Shown in pieces: positions 1 to 16,059 of a stretch of 64,000 nucleotides of DNA; the stretch's first letter is position 1, and each line of letters opens with the position of its first letter. Under the pieces are notes generated by a model. The model did not search any database. It saw nothing but the letters and a program-made list of their open reading frames with translations, and was not told where the DNA came from. The stretch is taken from positions 22,432,286 through 22,496,285 of the forward strand of contig NC_037674.1 in the NCBI RefSeq assembly GCF_003255815.1, read 5' to 3'. The translations under genes were made by a program, and so were the position numbers. Source of the stretch: Theropithecus gelada. Its lineage: Eukaryota; Chordata; Mammalia; Primates; Cercopithecidae.

Positions 1-839
1 AATACAAAAAGATACAAAAAGTAAGGGGTGTCAATTTAGAAGATTACACTTGCTGATATGGTGAATAAATCTGACCAACTAACCTTCCAGCAATAAAAAC
101 AAAATTGGAAAACTGGATAAAATATACATGGTAACATATATTAGGTCAGCTTTGTCTGTCTTCAAACAACTATAAATATTGTTCTACCCTTGTTATTTAT
201 TTATTCTTTTTCATTTTGTTTTGCTTGATTTTTTTCTTATACACTATTTATTTGAGTAAATTTTGAAAATACTTATTCTTCATTTTTGCTGTTTCTAATG
301 TGGTATATATTTCTCAGATAAAAGATATTTATTTTCTCTTTTATCTTTCCCTAAGCTCACACTACATATATTGCATGTATCTTATATCTACGTTAAAACC
401 TATTTATGTCTTTTTAGGTCACTTACATCAGAGGAGTTGTATTGGTACAGATAGGGGAGTTTGATTTAATGAAATAATGCATTAAAAATTTGTGTTCACT
501 TTGTGACTCAATGATAGTCAGTGTGGCATGTAATTTTCTTCTGTCTTTTAATGTTATATTGTCTTTGTTGCTTTTCTCTAGCATGAAATATATGTTCAGT
601 GCTGGTATCTTTTCTATTATTATCTTTGAATGGGACTCATTATTGTCTGAGCTATTTATTAAAATGGTGAAGGAAAAGATCAGTGAAGTAAATTATGTCA
701 ACAGTATCAATTTAGGTCTGTTTTCCATGAATATTTTCTCAGCAACTGTGGTATTATGATATATATTGGTTTTCATCCACGTTTCCTGGCTTATAACTCC
801 CCTAACCCTTGTTACAGTCTTTTGTTATAATATTGGGTG
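1..839. other. AT-rich sequence, no feature assigned
   Basis: I see no repeat family, splice-bounded exon or convincing reading frame here. An 89-codon plus-strand frame at 490-759 is hydrophobic and low in complexity, as expected by chance in T-rich DNA. It has no recognisable motif and no supporting signals. Confidence 0.5.
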
Positions 840-1505
840 TGTTAGGCCTCAGGAGCAGGCCCCTCATCTTCTCATGGCCTTTTTTCATTTTTATGTTCCT
901 GCCTTTCTGGTTGTGGGTCTTAAGACCATCTCAGGAGAGAGTCCCACCCTATACCCTGGAGGGAGGAATGCTGATATCATGAAACTTCCATGAATATCCA
1001 GGAGGACAGGGTTCCATGAGATTCTGGATAGCTGAACACATGGATGTTCTGGGAGGGTGGCCCGCCCAGGGATGGCATGGAAGCTCTGCTCCCTTTCCCC
1101 ACGCATTGCTCTAAGTGTCTCTTCATCTATATCCTTTGCAATATCCTTTATAATACACCAGTAAATGTAAGTGTTTCTCTGAGTTCTGTGAGCCACTCCA
1201 ACAAATTAATCAAATCCAAAGAGGGGGTCATGAGAACCCCAACTTGAAGCCAGTAGGTCAGAAGTTCAGAGGCCTGGACTTGTGGCTGGTAGGTTGAGGG
1301 TGGGCAGTCTTGGGAACTGAGCCTTCAACCTGTGAGATCTATCTCCAGGTAGACGGTGTAGTGTCAGAACTGAATTAGAGGACACTCAGCTGGTGTCTAC
1401 TGCTTGGTGTATGTATGGAAGAAAAAACCTACACATTTGGTCACAGAAGTCTTCTGTGTTGCTGATTAATCTTTGTGGTGTGAGACTAGAGGAAAAACAC
1501 AGAGT
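840..1505 (+). mobile_element. Solo LTR remnant, ERV/MaLR-age, family unassigned (MER21-like)
   Basis: The stretch opens with a TG ('tgttaggcctc') and has LTR anatomy: a TATA-like 'ctttataatac' near 1149, then 'gttctgtgagccactcc', 'agagggggtcatgagaac' and 'ttagaggacactcagctgg', phrases I associate with the 3' half of MER21-type LTRs. No gag, pol or env sequence flanks it, so it looks like a solo LTR. The family name is from memory and uncertain; LTR identity is firmer. The 3' edge near 1505 is approximate. The short frames on both strands inside it are incidental. Confidence 0.65.
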
Positions 1506-2814
1506 TTTCTCTACACAGCAACTACATAATCTGTGGGAACATCTCTTTTTACACCTAGCCCTACATCTGTCTGGCTACAGTCATTTATCTGGCCTTGGGA
1601 AATGTGACCACAGAATCAGATATACACATGACATTACATAGTAAATTTGCATGTCATTTAAATATCTAGAAAAGTTATAATTTCACCAGGTAAGAAGAAT
1701 ATAAAAAGAACTCTGTCAAGAATCATACAGTAAATAGATTCTTGAATTTAATCTAGTACCTAAACAATCAAAGTAGGGAGGTTAGATATTAAAATCAGGC
1801 TAAAGATAGAGACAACATGGATCTGGAAAATATGAATTGCATGGCCATCTCACTTAGAGTTCACAGGCTTGGGATCTCTATTAACAGAACTTTTACGACG
1901 TTAGAACTTGTTCCCATATTAATGAGGGAAAAACAAACAATTACCCTGAGTATCTGAAGCTCCAGATCCATTTTCCAGTCAAAATCTCTGATAGGTAAAC
2001 AATCGGAAAGAGTAGCCACAACTCTCTGAGGTGATAACCCCATTTGCTTCACAGAATGTAATTGTTTTTATGATTTTTTTTTTATCCCAGGAAAACCTTG
2101 AAAAAAAGTTTAGAGATGATGAAGTATATGAAAACTATAACATTTATACTTTAGAGATGTGATATTTATTCATAATTGTATTTGTATTTAACTATTTATA
2201 GATTTGCATTTTACATTCCAATTTTAAATGTATAACAGAATATTTTAGATACTGGTTTTCTTTTAGTTGAAATTATAAGCGGTTTTACCGAGTTGCCAGC
2301 AGTGGTTTAACCTTCAAGATAATTTAAGATTCATGATTCTGTAAGTTTAATTTATTAGCTCTATAAGGGTTGTTTAAGTACTCTGGAAGGTTTTATTTGT
2401 TAGTCCGATAATTAAAATGTTCACAAAGATAATTGAACATATTAAATTTATAAATGTAGTTAAAATCTTTAAGGGAGTTTAATTAAGTTGTAAATGGAAG
2501 CAAACATTATTCAAAGTCCCCCTTAAAAATAATTTTAAATGTGCTAGATTTATAAATAGAACAATAAGATTTCTAATTTAAACTCAAAATTTTAAAACAT
2601 TGGTTAAAAAATTTAACATGATATGCTGCACATTAATTCAAAATATGAAATCTTGTAAATAGTCCTTTTTACATTCAAGAATCACACTGATGAACATCAC
2701 AAAATGCCCGCTGATAACCGCTATGAACCTCTCTAAGCAATAGGTTCTGTATGAATTTTACTCCTCATGATTTGAAGATTATGCATTAATTTCTTGTTCC
2801 TGTTATTTTCTTTC
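1506..2814. other. AT-rich sequence, no feature assigned
   Basis: No repeat or gene is recognised. The sequence grows very AT-rich after about 2050. The upstream part of the LTR that ends at 3091 may begin somewhere in 2280-2900, but I cannot place its start. Confidence 0.4.
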
Positions 2815-2887
2815 CAATTTAGTCTTTACATACACAATTCAATTTAGTCTTTACATACACAATTCAATTTAATCTTTACATAGACAA
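2815..2887. repeat. 25-bp tandem repeat, about 2.9 copies
   Basis: The unit, made of 'caatttagtctttacata' plus 'cacaatt', occurs at 2815-2839 and 2840-2864. A partial third copy at 2865-2887 has two substitutions. The first two copies are identical, which points to a fairly recent local expansion. Confidence 0.9.
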
Positions 2888-2904
2888 AACTCCTATAACA
2901 GAAA

Positions 2905-3091
2905 AACTTAAAACAAAGAGGGTGCATTCCTTCGCTTGCTTTCTGAGGACACCCTACTCTAAAAGGCAGCAGCTTTCTATAAACTATGTCTTCTTCTCAT
3001 TGTACTCCGTGACTCACCTTGAATTCTTTCCTGCTTGAGGCCCAAGAACCCTTTCTTGAAGTCTGGATCAGGACCCCTTTTTCCAGTAACA
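2905..3091 (+). mobile_element. ERV1-type LTR, 3' part (MER4/MER41 group)
   Basis: The stretch runs through 'gactcaccttgaattctttc' and 'aggcccaagaaccctttctt' to 'ggaccccttt', and ends near 'ccagtaaca'. This order is typical of the R/U5 end of class I LTRs of the MER4/MER41 group. No internal retroviral sequence follows. The U3 part upstream is too diverged for me to delimit. Confidence 0.65.
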
Positions 3092-3705
3092 CTAGTACTG
3101 TTATAGTTAGGTAAATGTTACTCGCACCTGAAACATGGGGCATAAATGATTGAATTTCATTTCTACACATTTTTTCCCTTAAACTGACAATTTTTTAAAA
3201 TTTTTGTTTTGTTTAGTTTTCCGTGTACGTATCAAAGTACCAACTCCAAACTCTACCCCAGTTTTCTAGTGAGTCTCATAATGCATTCAGAAGCATTAGA
3301 CATTTTATCAGATTTATCTTTTTGAAAATTTTTTTCTAGATAGCTCCAATTTACACAGGTTGCTGCGTACACATACTGTACATCTAACAACCAGGAAATT
3401 CCCTGTACTTTATAACCTACTCTTTCCTCATTTACTTCCTCATTTTAGTGAAACTCTTCTCCAATAATTTCCTGAGATAGGATGTATTGGCTGTAGAGTT
3501 TTAGAATCTTGCAATGTTGTAAATGCTTATGATTGTTTCCTCCTATCTGATTTCTAGTTTGGTTGCGCATACTATTAGAAATAATTTTGTTTTGCAATGT
3601 ATAAGGCTTTATTTATCTTCCAGTGAGGATTTTTATTTCTCCTCTCTGGAAGTTTGAAGTATCTTCTTTTTTAGTTTTTCCGGAGTGTGCTGATTTTTTC
3701 ATGAT

Positions 3706-3745
<40 letters not shown>

Positions 3746-4790
3746 CATGCGTATGTTAGTATAGGTATATTTTCACCACTGGCTTGAATTCTGGTGGACA
3801 CATTCAATCTGAAATTCATACACTTGAACTCTTACCCATTTCAAAAAATTATTTATATATATTATACTTCATTGTATTTTTTTCTTTTCCCAAATGCCTG
3901 TATTTTGTTGCTGGCCCTATAGGACCAATTATTTAGTTCATTAAACTTTCCCTTTCTCATTCCCAACTCTGTTTACACTAACTTCTCCAGGAGATGCAGT
4001 CAGCTTTACCTTTTAGATCTCCCATTAACTTATACATTTCTGCAATAAATTTCTTAATTTTTAAGAATTCTATTTTTTGGATATCCATTTTATATCACAT
4101 CTTGTTCTTGGTGTATTATCTTCCCTCTCTGAGGAAATTAATAATTACTTTTTTCCCACACTGTATAGACTCTGTTTACTTCCAGTTGTTTTGTTTATTT
4201 TTTGTTTCTGTGTTTGTTGTTGACTGTACCTAGAATCTCGTGATCGTTTGTTATCTATTTGTGTTCAAGAGCAATACAATAAATGTTTACGGTAAACTTC
4301 AGATTCTTAGGTAATAATTCTCAACTGTGGCTTCAAGACAGGGCAATCAGGTTGAGAAGTTTTCCCAGAAAAGCCTCTCATGACATATCCATTGGTCTAT
4401 TCCTTTGGGCTGATCATGATCTTCCAACTAGAGTCTTCCAGTCTTCTCTGAGAATATAAGACTAATAGACTGTTAGGTTTTAAATCTAGATAGAGGTGAA
4501 AATTGGGGAGATCTACCTTTCAGTAATTACTGTTCATTTTGGCCCCCTAATTTACATATGCCAATGAAGATGAGATTGCCAGTACTAAGATTCCCTGTGT
4601 TACCTCTCTAGATGGTAAATGTGTACTTTTCCACCAGCAGAACCTAGAGCCTTTCACAAGGCTTGATGGAGTGGGCACTGGAAACAGTCTTCCAATCAAT
4701 CTTCCTGGGTTTTAGCCCTACCTTTACTTGTACTTTCAGAGGTATCCCGTGCAACCAATTTATGAACATTTTGCAGAATAAGATTTCCCT
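3092..4790. other. T-rich sequence, possibly a decayed LINE on the minus strand
   Basis: The plus strand is T-rich and carries faint similarity to antisense ancient L1/HAL1 sequence around 3450-3710, too weak to annotate as an element. The 79-codon frame at 3994-4233 is low in complexity and looks like chance. No exon or regulatory signal stands out. Confidence 0.35.
3711..3746. repeat. (GT)n microsatellite running into (GC)n
   Basis: About 14 GT dinucleotides are followed directly by 'gcgcgcgc' and 'atgcgtatg'. Alternating purine-pyrimidine tracts of this kind can adopt Z-DNA. That is a general property of the sequence, not evidence of function here. Confidence 0.95.
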
Positions 4791-6213
<1,423 letters not shown>

Positions 6214-6329
6214 TCTTTAAATAATAGTATATTGTTTTGCAGATTATAAGATCAATAGATATTTATTGTAAAATGCACAAATAGTGCAACATTTCTTAAA
6301 GTAGACAGTGAAGTACTTCATGTTGCCAT

Positions 6330-6540
6330 GTTTCTCCAAGAGGTATTACTGGGCCTTGATACTAAGCATTCTTCCTTATATAGGACTGTTTGGCTCAATG
6401 CACTGTTTGGCCCAATGCATGCTGCATGTGATCTCTACCCTCTACTTGGTAAGTGCTTGTCATGTCTCCATCATTGATACAACCAAAAATAACCTACATT
6501 TCCAAAATCACTTCAAAGGAATGGTCCTGAGAAAGACGTG
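6330..6540 (+). mobile_element. MER5-like hAT-Charlie fragment
   Basis: The order 'catgctgcatgtgatctct', 'accctctacttggtaagtgc' and 'acaaccaaaaataac' follows the MER5A/B consensus as I remember it, strongly diverged. The left end holds a 17-bp direct duplication, 'actgtttggctcaatgc', at 6385-6401 and 6402-6418. The family assignment is tentative. Confidence 0.5.
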
Positions 6541-7672
6541 AAAATTCTCAACTCCTCAGAGTGGATCTCTATTAAATAATTGAACAAGTATGCTAACTAA
6601 TATTTGCAAAGCTGTTCACTATACAAATTTATTAAAAAATGCAAAGATGGTAATGTCTTAAATTTTCAATAGATATGTTTTATAAAAATACTGGTAAAAA
6701 TTAACATTTTACAGTAATTTTAAATGATGGCAAGATGTCCAATGTATTTTTGAATGAAATGTCAGGCCATTACAAATCATAATTAGCCTAATCTCATTTT
6801 TAAAAAAAGGTACACATACGCCTTTTATGAGTGAAAGTATTAGTTCTGATTAAATTTTTGTTGGTGGATTTCTAAGGAATAGAGGAATTGGTGAGGCAAG
6901 TGGGATTGTAGAGAGAGGGAGATTCCAATTTACATTTAATCCACTCCCAGAGTGTTTGAGTTTTTGTAATAAAACATTATAAAATGTTATATCATTTACA
7001 GTATGATCACTTATAAACTTTCAATTAAAAGGAAATTTTTAAAAAGAGAACTACCAAATGACTACTGCAGCTATCATAGTTTCATAAATGACTTTTTCCT
7101 TCCTTCATGTTGTGTCAATGGGTGCCCACTAGGTTAAGACCCAGATTTAACACTGGGTACAGTCAGGATATAAGTATCAAAACAGGAGATTACCTATCTG
7201 GGTACCCTAGCTTCCCCATTCCTGAGCAAGCTGGGAAGCCATAGGGTCCAACTCTATATGCACTAATGAAACAGAGATACTTTTGTCAAAGGATATTCTT
7301 CTTGATGGTAAAAATATTAGCTAACATTTGTTAGCTGACAAAAATGAAGTATATTAAATATGCTAAGGGAAATTGTGGTTCAAGTGATAGAGATTTGTAA
7401 TTCTTTTTGAGACCATGTAATTATACCCATGATACAAGGTAAGTTTGACACAGAATAATTTCTGCCAAGATAAAGGATGCTGTTGATGGCCTGCTCATCC
7501 CCTGCCTATTGACTATTATTCTCAAACTAAAGCAAAATTAATTTTTAAATAACAGGTTAAGAAATATGAATAAGCTCTGCCTTTTGTGGGACAGTTTGGA
7601 AGTACTGAAGAAATTCAGAAGGACATAATCAGAAATAGATGAGAAAAGAAAAACATACATTATTTTGGCCAT
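6541..7672. other. Unassigned sequence
   Basis: AT-rich sequence without a repeat or reading frame that I can identify. Confidence 0.5.
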
Positions 7673-8042
7673 TGATATGGTTTGGCTCTGTGTCCCCACC
7701 CAAATCTCACCTCAAATTGTAATCCCCACATGTAAAGGAAGGAGACTGGTGGGAGGTGATTGGATCATGGGAGCAGCTTCCCCCATGCTGTTCTCATGAT
7801 AATGAGTAAGTTCTCAAGAGATCTGATGGTTTTATAAGTGTTTGACAGTTCCTCCTTCACATGCTTACTTTCTCCCTTGCCTGCAGCCATAGAAGACATG
7901 TCTGCTTCCCCTCCCACCATCATTGTAAGTTTCCTGAGGCCTCTCCAGCATTCAGAACTCTGAGTCAATTAAACCTTTTTCCTTTATAAATTACCCAGTC
8001 TCAGGAAATTCTTTTATGACAGTGTGAAAATGGACTAATACA
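7673..8042 (+). mobile_element. Solo THE1/MST LTR (ERVL-MaLR) with exact 5-bp TSD
   Basis: A complete 370-bp LTR runs from 'tgatatggtttggctctgtg' to 'ggactaataca'. Its 3' end has the expected 'attaaacctttttcctttat' polyadenylation region. The flanks 'gccat' (7668-7672) and 'gccat' (8043-8047) are an exact 5-bp target duplication, as the ERVL-MaLR class makes. No internal region is left, so the provirus was reduced to a solo LTR by LTR-LTR recombination. Minus-strand frames overlapping it are incidental. Confidence 0.95.
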
Positions 8043-8047
8043 GCCAT

Positions 8048-9651
<1,604 letters not shown>

Positions 9652-9905
9652 TAACATTGTTGTTTTAAAGTGTGAAAATTAATACTGAATTCTTGTGTTT
9701 ATATAATATGGTGTCCTATAATTTCTGTTTGGAATATAAAATCAGCAACTAATATGTAGTTTCAAAACATTATAAATAAAGAGTGCTAAGTGACTTCAGT
9801 GTGAAATATCATATAAAGAATATACTAATTTACTGGATTCTTTTTAAATGGTCTAACATTATATTAAAAGGTTTCCCCAGTAATTCATTAAATCTAAAAG
9901 CTCCA

Positions 9906-10200
9906 GGCCAGGCGTGGTGGCTCACGCCTGTAATCCCAGCACTTCGGGAGGCTGAGGCAGGCGGATCACTTGAGGTCGGGAATTTGAGACCAGCCTGGCC
10001 AACATGGTGAAACCTCGTCTCTAATAAAAATACAAAAAATTAGCTGGGTGTGGTGGTGGGCACCTGTAATCTCAGCTAATCAGGAGGCCGAGGCAGGAGA
10101 ATTTCTTGAACTTAGAAGGCAGAGGTTGCAGTGTGCCAAAATCATGCCACCCCACTCCGGCCTGGGTGATAGAGCAAGACTCAGTCTCAAGGGAAAAAAG
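9906..10200 (+). mobile_element. AluS, full length
   Basis: The element begins 'ggccaggcgtggtggctcac' and ends with a short decayed tail, 'aagggaaaaaagg'. The flanks 'aagctcca' and 'aagctcga' form a short target duplication. 'gatcacttgaggtcggg' and its divergence suggest AluS. Confidence 0.92.
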
Positions 10201-11149
10201 GAAGCTCGAAAAATGTTTGCTTATTTTTGTAAAATTATTCATTGACTATGCTCAGAAATCAAGCAAACTGACCATATTTTATTTTTAGAAATTACATATT
10301 AAAGATCTAAAAGGATAAAATATATGCAAAAATATTTGTATTTCTGGATAAATTAGTTTCCTGAGTTAACTCCTTGACTATTGACATTGAATCTATTTTA
10401 AATTAAACAAGGTGCTGATAAAACAAAAGACAAATAAAGAAATTCAAAATAAAATTGAAAGATGAAATCAGAGCTTGTCTGAGATAAAATTTCCTCTGAC
10501 AGTGTAAAAGAGATCTTCATACAAAAAGAAGAATTTACATAGTCTCTTTCCAAAAGACCATTAAACCAATCAGTTAATAGTTGATTTTTATGTGAAAAAA
10601 GAGAGTGTAAAAGAAAAAATGACACCAAAATCCCCTTTAAATTCAAAGAGTCAAAAAGTTTCAAAAATGTAATTCAGATAAGAAATTAATGTCAGCTACA
10701 TTCCTCCACAGTCAAGGTCTGCATCAACTTTTCACCTAATAGTTTTAGCATTCATTATAAAACTTGCTTCAACCATTATTTTACTAGGTGTTATAAGAGG
10801 GTAGTACATTCTTTCATTTTTTTCTTCATTTATTAGCTGGAATAATTTCTAAAAGAACATTTCCTCCCAAATGTGTATTGATTACACCAAAACACAGTTT
10901 GGACAGGAAAAGCGAGATAGACAAATGTTTGATTTTTATTCCGCTCCCCACTTTTCACAGTAATGAATTAGTGCTTCAACAAACTTTAATGGTGATTAAA
11001 AACTTATTTCCCATAATAAAAACTGTTAATATTTGTAAGTAAATGATAAATAATAATTTACCCAGTATTTCATTAGTACCTGTAATCAGCCAGGATCCAT
11101 TCTCCAGCCAGGATCCAAAACGCGGGGAAAGGAGCCCAGTTTAAAATTC
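10201..11149. other. Unassigned AT-rich sequence
   Basis: No repeat family or gene is recognised. An 88-codon minus-strand frame at 10398-10664 is low in complexity. Just before the L1 5' end there is a short duplication of 'ccaggatcca' (near 11091 and 11108). Confidence 0.45.
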
Positions 11150-11344
11150 CTGTCAGGACACCAGCAAGATGATGGAATAGGAAGCCTCAAAGCCCCTCCA
11201 CCCTTCTTTCCCAGGAGACACCAGCTCAACAATAATACAGAGGTAAATCCCCTTTGTGAAAAGTACAGAAACTAATTTAAAGACTCTGGATTCCCTGGTA
11301 GGCTTCAAGTCAGGCACATCTAAACCAGCAGGTAAATTTGTGGC

Positions 11345-11990
11345 ACTCACTCATCCTCCCTCAACAGTACAATGCAATGGAGAGAAAGTTCCAAACTCCC
11401 AGCTTATCGCTAGGGAGAGAAAGAAAAGTCTAGACCATATGTCCAACATTTTGACTTTTTGGGAGGGCAGGGCTGCCCAAGGAACTAGCACCTATCTACT
11501 CTGAATCTAAGTGCTAACAGGAAAGGATACCAGACTGCATGCCTGCTGAAAAAGCCACAATTTGAACTGTCACTCAATTACCATCATTCCTCCTGTGATT
11601 TAGTATAACAAGATAGGGAGAATACTCTACAGTTCCTGATTCCCCCAAAGGAGTGAAAGAGAATACCGAAACACACATTAAATGTTCAGACTTCAGGGGA
11701 GTTGCCACGTGATTGTTTTCTGTCTTGCGTGAATTTAAGTGCTAACAGGAAAGCTTTCCAGGTTGGGGATATTAAGAACAAATGCGTTGAGGCAGTTTGG
11801 GTTAGCATACATTCACTTATCATACTCTCCTTGCCTGGATCAATATGCAACAAGTGGGAGAAAACCCTCAACTCCTGGCTTCTCCTTGGAGAAGAAAAAA
11901 GCTGGAGTGTGCATCCAGAATTCCAACTTTCCCCAGTCAGCCTGAGGTACTGTTTTCTGTCTGACCTGATACTCTTGATGTCTGAGGACT
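11345..11990 (+). repeat. Three ~237-bp tandem units in the L1 5'UTR
   Basis: Corresponding landmarks recur at constant spacing. 'gggagagaaagaaaag' at 11413, 'ggagtgaaagagaat' at 11650 and 'ggagaagaaaaaag' at 11888 are 237 and 238 bp apart. 'taagtgctaacaggaaag' occurs in units one and two at a similar interval. The units are degenerate, so the array is old. Confidence 0.75.
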
Positions 11991-12622
11991 GCTGAGAACA
12001 AAAGAGAGCTAAGGGGTTACAGCAACTCCAGAGAACCTACAGTACTACAGATAGATACCAAAGAGAGCAAGAGATTACAAGCTCCTGAAGAAAGTCCTGC
12101 AAATTTTTCTAAGAATTTACACACAATTCCAGAGGCAATACATTCACAGAATAGATTTGACACACCTCAGAATCTCTAACTGGGCTGACTGGTGAAGGGG
12201 TTTCCCAGTCTGCAAAGCCAGGGAGAAGTGGTTATTTTTTTCAAATCCTAGAACTGCAACACAAAATTAAAAGGCACACAAGGAAACAGGGAAACATGGC
12301 CCAATAAAAGGAACTATTAAAATAAGGTTCCAAAAATCAACCCTTTCAAAAATGGAGGTATATAAATTATCTGGCAAAGTGATATATCCTGACACATTCT
12401 CCAGGACAGATCGCATGTTAGGTCACAAAACAAGTCTTAACACATTTAAGACAAAGTAAATCAAGAATCTGTTTCGACCAAAAATAGGATGAAGCAAAAA
12501 TTCAATAGTAGAAGGAAAACTGAAACATTTACAAATATATGGAAATTAAACAACATACTATTGAACAATCAATGAGTCAAAGAAGAAATCAAAAAGAATG
12601 TTAGAAAACAAGCTGACAAAAA

Positions 12623-12643
12623 CAACACACACACACACACACA
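12623..12643. repeat. (CA)n microsatellite within L1
   Basis: About 10 CA dinucleotides expanded inside the ORF2 remnant. Confidence 0.9.
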
Positions 12644-12837
12644 ACATAGCAAAACTTAGAAATGCAGCAAAGGCAGTACTAAAAGGGAAATTTATAGCAA
12701 TAAATGCCTACCTTAAAACAGAAGAAAGATCTCAAACCACCTGACTTTACAACTCAAGGAACTAAAAAAAAGAACTAAGCCCAAACCCAGCAAAAGGAGG
12801 GAAATAATAAAGATTCATGCAAATAAAGGATCTTTTC

Positions 12838-12945
12838 ACACAGATATTTTCATTATAACCAGAAAGTGGAACCAATCCAAGTGAATAGATTAAAAAAAAA
12901 AACTGTGGTATTACTATACAGTGGAATATGGCAATTAAAAAGAGA
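12838..12945 (+). mobile_element. Displaced ORF2 3' fragment inside the L1
   Basis: The segment with 'accagaaagtggaaccaatc' and 'gtggaatatggcaattaaa' matches L1 sequence that belongs near the ORF2 3' end. Its counterpart in this same element is at about 15570-15715. It interrupts the endonuclease-to-RT region in the same orientation. It is either a separate tiny insertion or an internal rearrangement. Confidence 0.7.
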
Positions 12946-14420
12946 AAAGACTCAGTCAAATTAAAACTGAAAAAGCAGACATTGCGATTGATGCCACAGA
13001 AAAAAAAGACTGTAAGAGACTGCTGTGAATGATTATAGTAGTAATTGGGTAACCTAGAAACAAATCAGAGATTACTGGAAATATACAACCTATAACACTG
13101 AATCAAGAAGAAATACAAAATATGAACAAATCTCTAGCTAGTAAGGTGTTTAAATCAGTAATCAAAAATCTTCCAGCAAAGAAAAATCTCAGGTGCAGAT
13201 GACTTTGCTAGAGAATTCTACCAACATTTAAGGAAGAATTAATGCCAATATTTCTCAAACATTCCTAAAAAACTAAAGAAGAAAGAACAATTCTAAACTC
13301 TTTTTGTGAATCTAGCATAACCCTAATATCAAAGCCAGACAATGGCACTACAAGAAAAAAAATATTAAATATTCCTAATGAACGTAGATGCAAAATCCAC
13401 AACAAATACCAGCAAATTGAATTCAACAGCACTTTAAAGTATCATCCACCATAATGATGATGGATTTATTCTAAGAAGAGTTCGTGTGAAAATCAATATA
13501 ACAAACCACATTAACAAAACAAATAATTAAATCACATGTTCATCTCCGTAGATGGAAAAAGAGCATTTGACGAAATTCAACATTCTTTCATGAGAAAAAC
13601 ACTTGAAAAAACAGGAATAGAAGGAAATTATTCCAACAGAATAAAGGCCATATGTAAAAAGCCCGCAGCTCACATAATATTAATGAAGAAAAACTGAAAT
13701 ATCTTCTTCTAAGATGGATCAGGAACAAGGCAAGGATGCCTTTATGAAGTACATAAAGTCCCAGCTAAAATAATTAAGCAAGAAAAAGATATAAAAGGCA
13801 TCCAAATTGGAAAGGAAGAAGTAAAATTTTCTCTATTCACCGAAAACATCATCTTATATATTAAAAAACCCTAAAGATTCAACAAAAAATTTCTTAGAAC
13901 TAATAAAATGAATTCAACAAAGTTGCAGGATTCAAAGTAAAGATTCAAAAAACACAGCAAACATTCTGAAAAAGGAAAATAAGAAAGCAATCCATTTGCA
14001 ATAGCATCAAAATGAATAAAATACTTAGGAATAAACTTAGCCATGGAGGGAGAAGACTTGTACACTGAATACTGCAAAACATTGCTGAAAGAAATTAAGG
14101 AAGACACAAGTAAATGGAAAGGTATCTCATTTTCATGAATTGAAAGAATATTTTTAAATTCTAATACTAGCCAAAGCAATGTACAGATTTGATGTAATCC
14201 CTATAAAAATTCCAATGATAATTTTACAGAAATAGAAAAGACAATTCTAAAATCCATATGGAACCACAGTGGACCCTGAATATCCAAAACAATCCTAAGA
14301 GAGAAAAACAAAGTTAGAGGCCTCACATTTTCTGGCTTTGAAATATACTACAAAGCTGCAGCAATCCCAATATTAACATAAAATTAGTCATATAGATGAA
14401 TGGACAGAATAGAAAGCCCA

Positions 14421-14872
<452 letters not shown>

Positions 14873-15639
14873 TTAAATATAAGACCTAAAGCTGTAAAAC
14901 TCCTACAAGAAAACATAAAGAAAGGCTTTATCCCATTGTTCGTGGCAATAATTCCTTGGATTTGACACCAAAAGCACAGGCAACCAAAGCAAAAATAGGT
15001 TAGAGTGATTACATCGAGATAAAATGCTTCTGTGCAATAAAGGAAACAACTGAGTGAACAGGCAGCCTACAGAATTGGAGAAAATATTTGAAAACCATAT
15101 ATGTGCTAAGGGCTTAATATCCAAAATATATAAGAAACACCTATAACTCAAAAGCAAATAAATAAATAAATAACCCAATTTAAAAATGGCCAAGTTCTTA
15201 AATAGATATTTTGCAGGAAGACATGCAAATGACCAACAGGGATATGAAAAGATACTCAACATCATTAATCATCAGGGAAATTCCAATTAAAATCACAATA
15301 GGATTTATCACCTCATAACTGTATGACCACTTAAAAAAATGAAAATAGCAAGTGTTGATGAAGATGTGAAGAAATTGAATTGGAACACTATGTACTGTCA
15401 GTAGGAATGTAAAATGGTAGAGCCACTATGGAAAACAGTATGGAGGGTCCTCAAAAGATTGAAAAATAGACCTACCATATGATGCAGCAATCCCACTTGT
15501 GGGCATTTTTCCAAAATAATTGAAAACAAGATCTTGAAGTTATATTTGCATTCCATGTTTTTGCAGAATTATTCACAATAGCCAAAAAGTAGAAACAATC
15601 TAAATGTCCATCATCAAATAAACAGATAAAGAAAATATG

Positions 15640-15698
15640 GTATATATACATATATGTGTATATGTACATTTATATATATACACACACATACACACACA
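15640..15698. repeat. TA/TG/CA-rich microsatellite near L1 3' end
   Basis: An irregular tract of 'tatata', 'tgtgta' and 'cacaca' units has expanded within the 'atatggtatatatac' segment of ORF2. Confidence 0.8.
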
Positions 15699-16059
15699 AT
15701 GGAATATTATTCAGCCTTCAAAAGGGAAATTCTGTCATATTTCAACATGTATCAATCTTAAGGATATTGTGCTAAGTGAAATAAGCCAGACACAAAAACA
15801 AATATCTCGTGATTCCATTTATATGAGGTATTGAAAGTAGCCAAACACGTGGAAACAGAAGATAAAATGGTAGTCGTCAGGGCCTGGAGGAACCAGGAAA
15901 TCTGGAGTTGCTGTTCACCAGGTATGGAGTTTCAGTCAAGCAAGATAAAAACATTCTAGATTGCTGCTGTACAACAATGTGTATATCATTAACAAAATGT
16001 TCTGCAAACTTAACATTTTGTTAAGATGGAGATTTTTTGTTATATATTTTTAATTACAA

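Noticed and set aside
3711..3746. Z-DNA or promoter role for the GT/GC tract
   Set aside because: Only sequence composition supports it. Such tracts are common and no promoter context is present.
14903..15265. 120-codon minus-strand frame
   Set aside because: It is the antisense reading of the plus-strand L1 ORF2.
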